From Paenibacillus sp. FSL H7-0331 (lineage in GTDB: Bacteria > Bacillota > Bacilli > Paenibacillales > NBRC-103111), in assembly GCF_001956045.1 (NCBI RefSeq), contig NZ_MRTH01000004.1, positions 62,001 through 126,000 of the forward strand: a stretch of DNA of 64,000 nucleotides, written 5' to 3'. The notes under the pieces are model-generated. The model saw only the letters and a program-made list of their open reading frames with translations, was not told the DNA's origin and ran no database searches. Shown in pieces: positions 43,960 through 53,054 of this stretch. The number at the start of each line of letters is the position of its first letter. The stretch's first letter is position 1. Position numbers and translations under genes: made by a program.

Positions 43960-44504
43960 TGAATGATGAATCATTCGGCTGGAATACCCGGAGGATGACT
44001 ACTATTTGGGTTCCTGCCCTTATCGTGATGGCTGTCATATTCGTCCTTTCCTCCCAATCCTACGAGCAGCAGACGATCAAGACGCAGCTAACGTATGTGG
44101 TGCATAGTACCATCTTGAGCGATTATTTATCTAACATCAAGATCCAATACGGCTCACTAACGATTGATGGCAATAAAGACGGACCGGGTGGAGTACTTGA
44201 GTTTATGATCCGTAAACTTGCCCATGTCATCGAATATTTCCTGCTGAGCATAAGCTTGCTTAGAGGTATCCGGTATACGACAAAGCTTCGCCTTCCCAAT
44301 GCCATGATCATTACAGTCTTGCTATCGGTCTGTTTTGCTGTGACGGACGAATTTCACCAGTTGTACGCGATCGATCGCGGGCCCAGACCGCAGGATATTG
44401 TTCTTGATACGGCAGGTGTGTTGATCGGTATACTGGTATACGGCTTGCTTGCATTATGGAAGAAGAGAAGACTTGTCAATACGTACAAGACGGAGGGCTT
44501 ATGA
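43959..44504 (+). CDS. VanZ-like family membrane protein
   Basis: A 181-residue membrane protein with four hydrophobic segments. The VanZ domain is recognisable by VLSSQSYEQQTIK, RKLAHVIEYFLLSISLLRG and DEFHQLYAIDRGPRPQDIVLDTAGVLIG. VanZ proteins lower teicoplanin binding in vanA strains, but in exopolysaccharide loci their role is undetermined. An excellent ribosome site GGAGGGGAGC overlaps the preceding gene end. The stop overlaps the following ATG, so it is embedded in a tightly coupled run. Confidence 0.9.
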   Translation: MNDESFGWNTRRMTTIWVPALIVMAVIFVLSSQSYEQQTIKTQLTYVVHSTILSDYLSNIKIQYGSLTIDGNKDGPGGVLEFMIRKLAHVIEYFLLSISLLRGIRYTTKLRLPNAMIITVLLSVCFAVTDEFHQLYAIDRGPRPQDIVLDTAGVLIGILVYGLLALWKKRRLVNTYKTEGL

Positions 44505-45985
44505 GAACGATAAAAGATCTGTATTCATATCCCTTCATGAATAATGCGGCTGTCGTTGGTTTATGGGTATGTGCTGCATTGCTTGTTTCTATCATTATTG
44601 GCTTTTCCAGCGCAAACATGAGTCATGCCATCAGTACAGAGATTGCAATCTTGTCAGTGATTTTGTTCCCGGCCTTCGTTATGGCATTGCTTGAATCACG
44701 CAAGATTGTCCCTTATATTTTGCTTGTCTGGGCCATATGCCCTGAGATTAGAAGAATCGAGGATTGGCTTGAAGGCTCCTATCATTCCGTTTCGATGTTA
44801 AGTCTGGCACCGCTTCTTACAAGCGCTGTTCTCATTATTCCGGTTCTCGCCAATGTACACAAAATCGACTCACCCATTCGCAAAGTGCTTTTATTCCTGT
44901 CTTTGGCTTTGCTCTACGGATGTGTAATCGGTCTTACCAAGAACGGGACGGGTACCCTTTACGATTTGGTCAACTACCTGATTCCGATGCTGTTAATTCC
45001 GTACTTTGCCGTTGCTCCATTTGAAAAGAAAGATTTGGACCGATTGCTTATCACCTTCTCCAATATAGCGATTCTGGTTGCGGTTTACGGAATTATCCAG
45101 TATATGACTGTACCGCCATGGGATGCTTTTTGGATGAATCATGTGGAAATGAGCTCGATAGGCAGGCCCTATCCGCTGGAAATACGTGTATTTTCCACTC
45201 TTAATTCACCGGGACCTGCCGGTATGTTTATGGGAACTGCGCTTGCACCGATGATTCTGGAGAAACGATGGCGCGGAGCCTTGGGTTGGATAGGTATCCT
45301 GCTGGTAGCCGTAGGCTTACTCATCACGCTTGTTCGCTCGGCATGGCTGCTGCTATTCATCGATATTGCTGTTTATACGATGCTCTCATCGGGAACGCAT
45401 AAATGGAAGCTGCTAACTCAAATAGGGGTGGCAGTGACCGCTATGTACTGGATTATCCCGAAGCTGCCAGGTGCTCAGGTGCTTATCGCCAGGCTGGAAA
45501 CGATGACGGCCATCCAGGACGACCATTCCTACAACGAACGATTGGATTTTTTTCATACGGTTTTCCCTATGATGCTCAGCCAACCGCAAGGATTAGGACT
45601 CGGAAGTATAGGAGTCGGAACGAAATTGGACAATGGGGGCGCGCTTGGTGAATTTGGCATATTCGATAATGGGTTCGTCGCTGTCTTTCTTACATTCGGT
45701 ATTATTGGAGGGTTTCTATTCTTCCGAGGGCTGACACTGATGGTCAAATATCTAATTACACGAAGTGAGGGAATGGCTGGATTTTTATCATATAGAAGTA
45801 TGGCGGTTGCCTCCATAATTGGCAGCATAGCGAGCTTGATGTTTGAGAATGGCTATACGGGTTTGAGGGGCTTTCTGCTGTGGAAGATGGTGGGTATAGG
45901 GATCGTGGCGCATAAAGCCATAACACAGGGAAGGAGGCGAAGCCCGGATGCAGCAGCAGATCAACTTAAAGTTAGTCCGGATTAG
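44501..45985 (+). CDS. O-antigen ligase/polymerase-like membrane protein (Wzy, second of two)
   Basis: A 494-residue protein with about twelve hydrophobic segments. The extracellular loop motif around LETMTAIQDDHSYNERLDFF and QPQGLGLGSIGVGTK matches O-antigen polymerase proteins. The start 44501 follows GGAGGGC and overlaps the VanZ stop (ATGA). The C-terminal end overlaps the flippase gene by 38 bases. Its presence beside another Wzy-like gene is unusual for a single repeat-unit pathway. Confidence 0.87.
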   Translation: MRTIKDLYSYPFMNNAAVVGLWVCAALLVSIIIGFSSANMSHAISTEIAILSVILFPAFVMALLESRKIVPYILLVWAICPEIRRIEDWLEGSYHSVSMLSLAPLLTSAVLIIPVLANVHKIDSPIRKVLLFLSLALLYGCVIGLTKNGTGTLYDLVNYLIPMLLIPYFAVAPFEKKDLDRLLITFSNIAILVAVYGIIQYMTVPPWDAFWMNHVEMSSIGRPYPLEIRVFSTLNSPGPAGMFMGTALAPMILEKRWRGALGWIGILLVAVGLLITLVRSAWLLLFIDIAVYTMLSSGTHKWKLLTQIGVAVTAMYWIIPKLPGAQVLIARLETMTAIQDDHSYNERLDFFHTVFPMMLSQPQGLGLGSIGVGTKLDNGGALGEFGIFDNGFVAVFLTFGIIGGFLFFRGLTLMVKYLITRSEGMAGFLSYRSMAVASIIGSIASLMFENGYTGLRGFLLWKMVGIGIVAHKAITQGRRRSPDAAADQLKVSPD

Positions 45986-47336
45986 GCCGATATTCGGTTT
46001 ACTTAAAGCACTATTGTCCAGTAAGAGTAATATGGCTAATACAATCAGAACGATGCTCTTCAGTATTTTGATATTAGGAATTAATATGCTTACGGGTATT
46101 TTAACCGCACGCTTTCTGGGACCGTCTGGACGAGGCGAACAGACGGCCATGGTGTTATGGTCACAGTTTCTCGCCTTCAGCTTTACTTTTGGTATTCCTT
46201 CAGCATTAATTTATAACGTCAAAAAGAACATACAGGATGCTGCCAAGCTATATACGACTGCATTGTGGATGGGGCTAGCTGCGGGGACTATAGCCATGGC
46301 TGCGGGAATTATCTTTCTGCCCTATTGGCTCAATTCTTACTCCCATAATGTCGTGCTGTTCTCACAATGGTCGATGCTCTTTGTTCCCTTGATCGTTCTC
46401 TCTCAAATCAACAATGCGATGATGCAAGTGAGGGGAGAATACAAGCTGTACAACCGGCTGCGGTTTCTGATTCCATTAAGTACGCTAGCCTGCTTGGGTG
46501 TTCTGATCTTGTCGGGAACTATGCATGCTTATACATCGGCAGTCGCGTATTTGGCTCCGGCGGTTCCTTTCTATATATGGACGACACTGCGTTTAATTCA
46601 AGCCTATCAAATCATCTTGAAGGATGTTTTTCAAACCTTCAAGCAGTTAATTAGTTATGGGATTGGCTCTTACGGTAACGATTTAATGGGTAATCTTTCT
46701 TATTATATTGATCAGATTGTCATAGTTGGGCTATTGAACCCAGCACAATTGGGGCTTTACGCGGTTGCAGTCAGCCTCTCGCGGGTGGTCAACGTCTTCT
46801 CCACTTCGATTATCGCGGTGCTGTTTCCCAAAGCATCCGGCTTACCGAAGGATGAAGTGGTACAGTTGACCTTCCGTGTATTTCGCATTAGTACCTGTAT
46901 CGCCATCATGGTATCGGCAGCCATTATGGTCATTGCGCCTTATGTCCTGACCCTGCTGTATGGTAATGAATTTAGGGAGGCGCTCGGCGTGTTCAGACTG
47001 CTTCTGCTGGAAGTTTCCATATCCGGTGGAACGATGGTTCTGGCCCAAGCTTTCATGGCGCTTGGTAAACCGAAGGTTGTCACGATTCTTCAGGGGCTTG
47101 GACTGCTGCTCGTCATTCCGATGCTGATGCTGCTCGTTCCAAAGCTTGGACTTACCGGCGCAGGGATTGCGATGCTGTCGTCCGTATTAATCCGTTTTCT
47201 GTTCATTCTAATCAACGTACGATTTACCTTGAAGATGAAGATCCCGTGGCTTCTGATTACGAGGGAAGATGTGCGTTGGTTAATATCAGCGTTATCTGCG
47301 TATAAAGCGAACAAGTCTGCTGAATCAAGGGAATAA
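45948..47336 (+). CDS. Oligosaccharide flippase (Wzx-like, MATE superfamily)
   Basis: Polytopic exporter of 462 residues with about fourteen hydrophobic segments. The start region contains LILGINMLTGILTARFLGPSGRGEQ, typical of Polysacc_synt flippases. It moves undecaprenyl-linked repeat units to the outer face for polymerisation. The ribosome site AAGGAGGCG precedes the ATG inside the end of the polymerase gene. A single flippase is seen although there are two polymerase-like genes. Confidence 0.91.
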   Translation: MQQQINLKLVRIRPIFGLLKALLSSKSNMANTIRTMLFSILILGINMLTGILTARFLGPSGRGEQTAMVLWSQFLAFSFTFGIPSALIYNVKKNIQDAAKLYTTALWMGLAAGTIAMAAGIIFLPYWLNSYSHNVVLFSQWSMLFVPLIVLSQINNAMMQVRGEYKLYNRLRFLIPLSTLACLGVLILSGTMHAYTSAVAYLAPAVPFYIWTTLRLIQAYQIILKDVFQTFKQLISYGIGSYGNDLMGNLSYYIDQIVIVGLLNPAQLGLYAVAVSLSRVVNVFSTSIIAVLFPKASGLPKDEVVQLTFRVFRISTCIAIMVSAAIMVIAPYVLTLLYGNEFREALGVFRLLLLEVSISGGTMVLAQAFMALGKPKVVTILQGLGLLLVIPMLMLLVPKLGLTGAGIAMLSSVLIRFLFILINVRFTLKMKIPWLLITREDVRWLISALSAYKANKSAESRE

Positions 47337-47352
47337 AGGAGGTGTAAATCCG

Positions 47353-48189
47353 ATGATCGACCATTGTGCTTCTGCAGGGAAGTATCTCATATCTGCGGTC
47401 ATTATTGCCCAGGATGATGAATCAAGGATTGCCGGCGCTATAGCTTCCTGCAAAGCTTTCGCTGATGAGATCGTCGTGGTTGACGGAGGGAGCAAGGACG
47501 GTACCATTCGAGTCTCCGAGCAATTAGGCTGCAAGGTATATCAGAATCTTTGGCCTGGTTATGCCAAGCAGCGTATTTATGGGAGCGAACGGGCATCACA
47601 TGATTGGATATTCGTCATCGATACCGATGAGGTGGTGAGCGAGCTTTTAGCCAAGTCCATTCTGGAGAGAAAGAGAGATTTATCGGATGGGAAAATAGCT
47701 TATGCTGTCTTTCGAATCGGAGATTTTTTGGGTCGTTGGATGGGGAAGGGGGAACGTCTGGTTCGTTTATATAATCGAAACAACGTTCAATATAAAGACA
47801 GCCTGGTTCATGAAATACCGGATGTATCGAATACACAGGTTATGAATTTACAAGGGACATTATGGCACTACGGTTTCCGCAGCATTAACGATCATGTTGC
47901 CAGGTTTAACAAATATACCGATTTAGAGGCGGAGGAGGCCGTTATTGCGGGGAAGCCGTTTAGATGGATTCGATTGCTGTACCGTCCTCCGGCGCGTTTT
48001 ATACAAAAATATGTGATTCAGGGATTGTACAAAAAAGGTGTCCCCGGTCTTGCCGTTGCTATATTCTGGGCGATGTACGAGTTTCTGGTTTGCTTAAAGC
48101 ACTATGAAAGTGCTCTTGTTCACAGCAAGGTGAAACATCGACATGAAGAAGAACCGCTAAAGGAGGGAAAGAAATATGCCATCCAATAA
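47353..48189 (+). CDS. Glycosyltransferase family 2 (WaaE-like)
   Basis: A 278-residue GT2 enzyme of the WaaE/KdtX-like subgroup. Motifs: SAVIIAQDDESRIAGAIASC, DEIVVVDGGSKDGT and the DxD-type VIDTDEVVS. A C-terminal region with the family HYGFRSINDHVARFNKYTDL and an amphipathic/hydrophobic helix probably binds the membrane. The ribosome site AAGGAGGTG is strong. Its end overlaps the next gene by 14 bases. In this subgroup WaaE adds glucose to heptose in lipopolysaccharide core; a glucosyl role here is only possible. Confidence 0.9.
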   Translation: MIDHCASAGKYLISAVIIAQDDESRIAGAIASCKAFADEIVVVDGGSKDGTIRVSEQLGCKVYQNLWPGYAKQRIYGSERASHDWIFVIDTDEVVSELLAKSILERKRDLSDGKIAYAVFRIGDFLGRWMGKGERLVRLYNRNNVQYKDSLVHEIPDVSNTQVMNLQGTLWHYGFRSINDHVARFNKYTDLEAEEAVIAGKPFRWIRLLYRPPARFIQKYVIQGLYKKGVPGLAVAIFWAMYEFLVCLKHYESALVHSKVKHRHEEEPLKEGKKYAIQ

Positions 48190-49432
48190 GCTGCAAATTC
48201 TGTCTATCGGGATGGGCTGGCCGTCTTCCCAGGCGGGTGGATTGAATACCTACTTTAAGAATATCTGCGAAAATCTTTCAGACCGGAGTAAGCTGCATGC
48301 TCTGGTATGCAGCAAGGATAACCCAAAGGTTAGAGAGGGAATGCGCGTTACCAGCATTACTGATCCTGATATGAAACTCGGGAAGAGGCGGAGCATGTTC
48401 CGCACGTATGCAGCCAAGCTGATGGATGAGCAGGAGATTGACATCCTGTATTCGCATTTTGCACCATATGGCGTGGGGGCCGCCGAAGAAGCCAGGAAGC
48501 GAAATATTCCGGTAGTTATGGCGTTTCACGGTCCATGGAGCGAGGAAATACGTGCTGAAGGGGGGGGCCTAACGCACCGTATCAAAGCATGGATCGCCAA
48601 GTCGATGGAAATGAAGGCCTATAGGCTTGCGGATGCTTTCATCGTATTGAGTGAAACCTTCCGTGACGTTTTGCACCATCAATATGGGATTCCATTTGAC
48701 AAGATATTCATAATTGCCGGTGCGGCTGATATACGACGGTTTCAGCCGTCCGAGGACCGCAGGGAGGTCCGGAGAAGTCTTGGCTTAGCGGAAGATGGCA
48801 CAACGGTGCTGACGGTAAGAAGGCTTGTTAATCGAATGGGCTTGCTGCAATTGCTCGATGCATGGAAGGAAGTTGTCCAGCACTTTCCTGATACTGTGCT
48901 CTTGATAGGAGGGAGGGGGCCGCTAAAGGAGCAATTGGAAAGCCGAATCGCGGAGTACGGTCTCGAAGGCAAAGTTCGATTGCTTGGTTACATCCCTGAC
49001 AGCGATCTTCCCAGATATTATCAGGCCGCTGATTTGTTCGTAGTTCCTACCCAATCGTTGGAAGGCTTCGGATTGATTACCGTCGAAGCCATGGCCTCAG
49101 GACTTCCCGTTACAGCAACGCCTGTTGGGGGTAGTCGGGAAATATTAGAGAAGTTCCGCCCCGAAATGCTGTTCAAGAGTGAGAAGAGCAGCGATATCGC
49201 AGAAGGGATCATTCGTTTACTGAAGCATAAGCAGCATTGGCCTACCGCTGAACAATGCAGGAATCACATTCTGGACAACTATACGTGGGAGCATGTAACG
49301 AACCAGGTGGAAGCTGTTTTTGAAACAGTACTTGACAAGTATCGAAGCACCGACAGCCGGGATCGCAATTTATGGACACCGAGCACACGGAAAGGGAGGC
49401 ATGATACGGATGTTAAGAGTAGCGTACATTGA
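48176..49432 (+). CDS. Glycosyltransferase family 4
   Basis: GT-B retaining glycosyltransferase of 418 residues. The N-terminal acceptor domain starts LQILSIGMGWPSSQAGGLNT (glycine loop). The C-terminal GT4 block shows VLTVRRLVNRMGLLQLLDAW, GRGPLKEQLE and the donor-site motif SLEGFGLITVEAMASGLPV (E-x7-E). In the first stretch a family-typical VGRLV reads TVRRLV. The ribosome site AGGAGGGAAAG precedes the start. It overlaps the next glycosyltransferase gene by 23 bases. Donor sugar unknown; one of the GT4 enzymes is likely a mannosyltransferase given ManC. Confidence 0.9.
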   Translation: MPSNKLQILSIGMGWPSSQAGGLNTYFKNICENLSDRSKLHALVCSKDNPKVREGMRVTSITDPDMKLGKRRSMFRTYAAKLMDEQEIDILYSHFAPYGVGAAEEARKRNIPVVMAFHGPWSEEIRAEGGGLTHRIKAWIAKSMEMKAYRLADAFIVLSETFRDVLHHQYGIPFDKIFIIAGAADIRRFQPSEDRREVRRSLGLAEDGTTVLTVRRLVNRMGLLQLLDAWKEVVQHFPDTVLLIGGRGPLKEQLESRIAEYGLEGKVRLLGYIPDSDLPRYYQAADLFVVPTQSLEGFGLITVEAMASGLPVTATPVGGSREILEKFRPEMLFKSEKSSDIAEGIIRLLKHKQHWPTAEQCRNHILDNYTWEHVTNQVEAVFETVLDKYRSTDSRDRNLWTPSTRKGRHDTDVKSSVH

Positions 49433-50552
49433 TCATACTGCCAGATGGAGTGGCGGAGAGGTTGCCCTTTATAATATTTTGACCCATCTGGGCAGCCATG
49501 TGGAGCCGTTGGTCATTTTGGCGGAGGAAGGCGTCCTGGCCGACAGACTGAGGGAAAAGGGAATCCAGGTTCGTGTCATCACCATGAATGAGAAAGTCAG
49601 GAACCGCAACCGGAACGCCGTCAATATGCAGATTGTCTCCGCAGCCTTTCAATTACTGTCCTACGGAAGAGGGCTTGCCCGGATTCTGAAGGAAGAGCAG
49701 GTCGTCTGCGTTCATACAAATTCCTTGAAATCAGCATTTTATGGTGCGGTTGCAGCGAAATTAGCTGGAATTCCATTGATCTGGCACATCAGGGACCACA
49801 TCGGCGAGCCCTATTTGAAGCCCGTCGTAGCGAAGACCATCCGGTTGTTGTCACGTATACTGCCTAACGGTGTCATTGCCAATTCCAATTCTACTCTAAA
49901 TGCTTTGAAGCTGCCGAAATCAAAGAAAACATTGGTCGTCTATTCTTCCTTTGCCAAGGCTATCAACCCAATACCGGGCGTAACTGTGCTGAAGCCGAAG
50001 TTCACTGTGTTGCTCGTTGGGCGTCTTGCCGAATGGAAAGGCCAGCATATTTTACTGGAGGCGGCCAGGTCGTTCTTGCCTGACCAGCATGTCCAGTTCT
50101 GGCTCGCTGGCGATGCACTTTTTGGAGAGGATGCTTATAAGGAGGAGCTTTTTCGTCAGATTGAAGTATACGGGCTAACGAATGTAACCTTGCTCGGGCA
50201 TGTCGAGCATATTCAGGAATTGATGCAGCAGGCTGACCTTCTCGTCCACACCTCAATTACACCTGAACCTTTCGGGCAAGTGATCGTGGAAGGGATGGCA
50301 GCAGGGCTGCCGGTTATTGCCTCTAATGAGGGTGGACCCACTGAAACTGTCGTACATGGCGAAACAGGACTGCTTATCACACCTGGAGATCCCGCTCTGC
50401 TTGCCCGCTCGATCCGTGAGCTGCTGGGGAATCCGGAAGAAAGACGCAGAATGAGTGAGAATGGCAGGAAACGTGTGCAGGAGCATTTTGTCATTGAACG
50501 AACCGTTACCCAAATCACAAACTACTATGAAGGATTAATTTCCAATATTTAA
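49410..50552 (+). CDS. Glycosyltransferase family 4
   Basis: A 380-residue GT4 enzyme. The N-terminal motif is LRVAYIDHTARWSGGEVALY; the C-terminal block includes FTVLLVGRLAEWKGQHILLE, FWLAGDALFGED and PEPFGQVIVEGMAAGLPVIA (E-x7-E). The start at 49410 follows AAGGGAGG by ten bases; ATG 49401 is also possible but too close to the site, and the frame further upstream lies inside the previous gene. It acts in the cytoplasm on lipid-linked intermediates. Specificity unknown. Confidence 0.9.
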   Translation: MLRVAYIDHTARWSGGEVALYNILTHLGSHVEPLVILAEEGVLADRLREKGIQVRVITMNEKVRNRNRNAVNMQIVSAAFQLLSYGRGLARILKEEQVVCVHTNSLKSAFYGAVAAKLAGIPLIWHIRDHIGEPYLKPVVAKTIRLLSRILPNGVIANSNSTLNALKLPKSKKTLVVYSSFAKAINPIPGVTVLKPKFTVLLVGRLAEWKGQHILLEAARSFLPDQHVQFWLAGDALFGEDAYKEELFRQIEVYGLTNVTLLGHVEHIQELMQQADLLVHTSITPEPFGQVIVEGMAAGLPVIASNEGGPTETVVHGETGLLITPGDPALLARSIRELLGNPEERRRMSENGRKRVQEHFVIERTVTQITNYYEGLISNI

Positions 50553-50581
50553 CTAAACCATGGGGAAAAAGGATGGATCAA

Positions 50582-51682
50582 ATGAAAATAGCAATAGCGC
50601 ATGATTATTTGATTCAAATGGGCGGTGCCGAAAGAGTCGTAGAGGTCTTTCATCATATGTATCCGCAGGCGCCTATTTTCACCACGGTTTTTAGCAGCAA
50701 TGGGCTGCTTGACGCACTTAAGGATGCGGATATACGTGCCTCCTGGCTTCAAAAAATGCCAGGAGGGGCAAATAACTTCAAGGGAATGCTTCCCCTTTAC
50801 CCATTTGCGATTAGGGATTTCGACTTCCGTGAATTTGATATGGTGCTCAGCTCCAGCAGCGCATTCATGAAAAGTATTCAAGTGCCGAAGGAGACTTTCC
50901 ATCTTTGTTACTGCCATACGCCAATGCGGTTTGCATGGGACTATGACACTTACATGCAAAGACAGTCCAAATCCAATGTGCTGAAGCAGCTTTTGAAGAT
51001 CTACATGCAGCAGCTTAAAACTTGGGATCAAAGGACGTCAAAGAACGTAAATCAATTCGTTGCCAATTCATCTGTTGTGAAAAACAGGATTCAAAATTAT
51101 TATAACCGGGACTCGGACGTTATTTTTCCTCCGATCAATACATCGAGGTTTCACAGCTCTGCGACAATCGGGAACTATTATTTGATTGTTTCCCGGCTTG
51201 TGTCCTATAAACGGATTGATCTGGCCGTGGAGACGTTCAGCCGCAATGGACTTCCTTTGTATATCGTCGGAGAAGGGCCCGATCTTGGGCGGCTGCGTCA
51301 GCTGGCTAAAAGTAATGTGAAATTTCTCGGCAGGCTGGAGGATGGGGACGTTACGAAGCTGATGGCCGAGTGCAGAGCATTGATCTTTCCCGGTGAGGAG
51401 GATTTTGGCATTACGCCGCTTGAAGCCAATGCTGCAGGAAGGCCGGTTATCGCTTATCAGTCTGGAGGCGCACTTGATACCATCATGCCGAAGCTGAACG
51501 GGATTTTCTTCAAACGTCAAGAAATCGATGATCTGGATGCTGCTATAAATGAAGTCGAAAATCACGCTTGGGATGTACAGCAAATCGTCAACCACGCTCG
51601 GAAGTTCGATGAGAAGGCATTCATGGTGAATTTCAAAAATTATATAGGTAAAGCTTATGAAAAATTCAGAGAGGGACGGTGA
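50582..51682 (+). CDS. Glycosyltransferase family 4 (WbaZ/mannosyltransferase-like)
   Basis: A 366-residue GT4 enzyme beginning MKIAIAHDYLIQMGGAERVV, the start seen in WbaZ-like and other mannosyl/glucosyl transferases. Further motifs are CHTPMRFAWDYDTYM, YYLIVSRLVSYKRIDLAVET, GPDLGRLR and FPGEEDFGITPLEANAAGRP. The ATG at 50582 is eight bases after AAAGGA; ATG 50573, nine bases upstream, is an equally open option. It precedes Ugd by four bases and so is co-transcribed with nucleotide-sugar genes. Confidence 0.9.
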   Translation: MKIAIAHDYLIQMGGAERVVEVFHHMYPQAPIFTTVFSSNGLLDALKDADIRASWLQKMPGGANNFKGMLPLYPFAIRDFDFREFDMVLSSSSAFMKSIQVPKETFHLCYCHTPMRFAWDYDTYMQRQSKSNVLKQLLKIYMQQLKTWDQRTSKNVNQFVANSSVVKNRIQNYYNRDSDVIFPPINTSRFHSSATIGNYYLIVSRLVSYKRIDLAVETFSRNGLPLYIVGEGPDLGRLRQLAKSNVKFLGRLEDGDVTKLMAECRALIFPGEEDFGITPLEANAAGRPVIAYQSGGALDTIMPKLNGIFFKRQEIDDLDAAINEVENHAWDVQQIVNHARKFDEKAFMVNFKNYIGKAYEKFREGR

Positions 51683-51686
51683 CAGA

Positions 51687-53018
51687 ATGGATATCGCTGT
51701 AATTGGAACCGGTTATGTCGGACTTGTTTCGGGAATATGCTTTGCAGAAATGGGCAATCACGTTACTTGTGTCGATCAGGATATAAATAAAATTGAGGCT
51801 TTACGAAATCTAGCTTCCCCCATCTACGAGCCAGGAATCGAAACATTTATGGAGCGCAATGTACAAGCCGAACGTTTGAAGTTTTCATCCAACTTGATCG
51901 AAGCGGTACGGCAATCCGAGCTTATTATTATAGCGGTAGGCACTCCCTCCCTGCCAAGCGGTGAAGCCAATTTGCAGTATATTGAACAAGCAGCAGGCGA
52001 AATAGGTAGAGCCATGAACGGCCGGAAAATCGTCGCTACGAAAAGCACCGTCCCCGTTGGAACGAATGAGAAAATACGCCAGATCATAGCGGGGCAAACG
52101 GACCAACCGTTTGATATTGTCTCCATACCAGAGTTTTTACGGGAAGGCTCGGCTATACAGGACACGCTTCATCCTGACCGGATTGTGATCGGGCTGGATA
52201 ACCGGGAGTTAGAAGCAACCATGGTGGAGTTGCACAGCAGCTTCACGGACCAGATCTTCGTCACGGATATTCGCAGCGCGGAAATGATCAAATATGCTTC
52301 CAATGCATTTCTGGCAACGAAAATATCATTTATCAATGAAATATCAAATATTTGTGAAAAGGTGGGGGCTAATGTAACGGAGGTCGCTCTAGGAATGGGG
52401 AAAGATCCCAGAATTGGCCCGTCGTTCTTGAATGCCGGAATCGGCTACGGAGGATCATGCTTTCCTAAAGATACCAAGGCATTAATCCAAATTGCGGGTA
52501 ATGTTAATTATGAATTCCAGCTTTTGAAGTCGGTGGTAGAAGTCAATAAGGCGCAAAGATACAAAATGATTGAGAAGTTGAAGCAGTCGCTCGGACAACT
52601 GAATAACACCGTGATAGGGATATGGGGCTTATCTTTCAAACCGAACACAGATGACATCCGCGAAGCGCCTTCGATTGAAATTATTGAAGCTTTGATCGGC
52701 TTGGGTGCACGGCTTAAGCTCTATGATCCTGTCGCCATGGGTAAATTCAAGGATAGCTTCGACCACCCTTCCATCACGTGGTGCGCTAATGCGCTGGATG
52801 CTGCAGCAAATGCGGATGCCGTGTGCTTGCTGACAGATTGGCAGGAATTCAAGGAGATTTCATTGTCACAGTTAATCTATGTGATGGAGCAACCGATTCT
52901 TATTGATGGAAGAAATGTGTACAGTAAAGAGCAGATCGAAGGAGCAGGGCTTCATTATTATTCAATAGGAAGGCCTGAACCTATACCAGCTTTCCGTTCT
53001 CAGGTCCATGTCGGATAG
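51687..53018 (+). CDS. ugd: UDP-glucose 6-dehydrogenase
   Basis: Oxidises UDP-glucose with two NAD+ to UDP-glucuronate, feeding acidic sugar into the polymer. The Rossmann start MDIAVIGTGYVGLVSGICFA, the bridging helix and the catalytic Cys258 in GYGGSCFPKDTKAL are clear. The Phe-Pro-Lys-Asp variant favours UDP-glucose over GDP-mannose dehydrogenase. The C-terminal domain holds IWGLSFKPNTDDIREAPS. Length 443 is typical. The start 51687 is chosen after GGTGA; an open frame upstream to 51657 overlaps the preceding gene. Confidence 0.94.
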   Translation: MDIAVIGTGYVGLVSGICFAEMGNHVTCVDQDINKIEALRNLASPIYEPGIETFMERNVQAERLKFSSNLIEAVRQSELIIIAVGTPSLPSGEANLQYIEQAAGEIGRAMNGRKIVATKSTVPVGTNEKIRQIIAGQTDQPFDIVSIPEFLREGSAIQDTLHPDRIVIGLDNRELEATMVELHSSFTDQIFVTDIRSAEMIKYASNAFLATKISFINEISNICEKVGANVTEVALGMGKDPRIGPSFLNAGIGYGGSCFPKDTKALIQIAGNVNYEFQLLKSVVEVNKAQRYKMIEKLKQSLGQLNNTVIGIWGLSFKPNTDDIREAPSIEIIEALIGLGARLKLYDPVAMGKFKDSFDHPSITWCANALDAAANADAVCLLTDWQEFKEISLSQLIYVMEQPILIDGRNVYSKEQIEGAGLHYYSIGRPEPIPAFRSQVHVG

Positions 53019-53054
53019 GCTTAACTAATCATAACCATAGGGAGAGTGACATTC

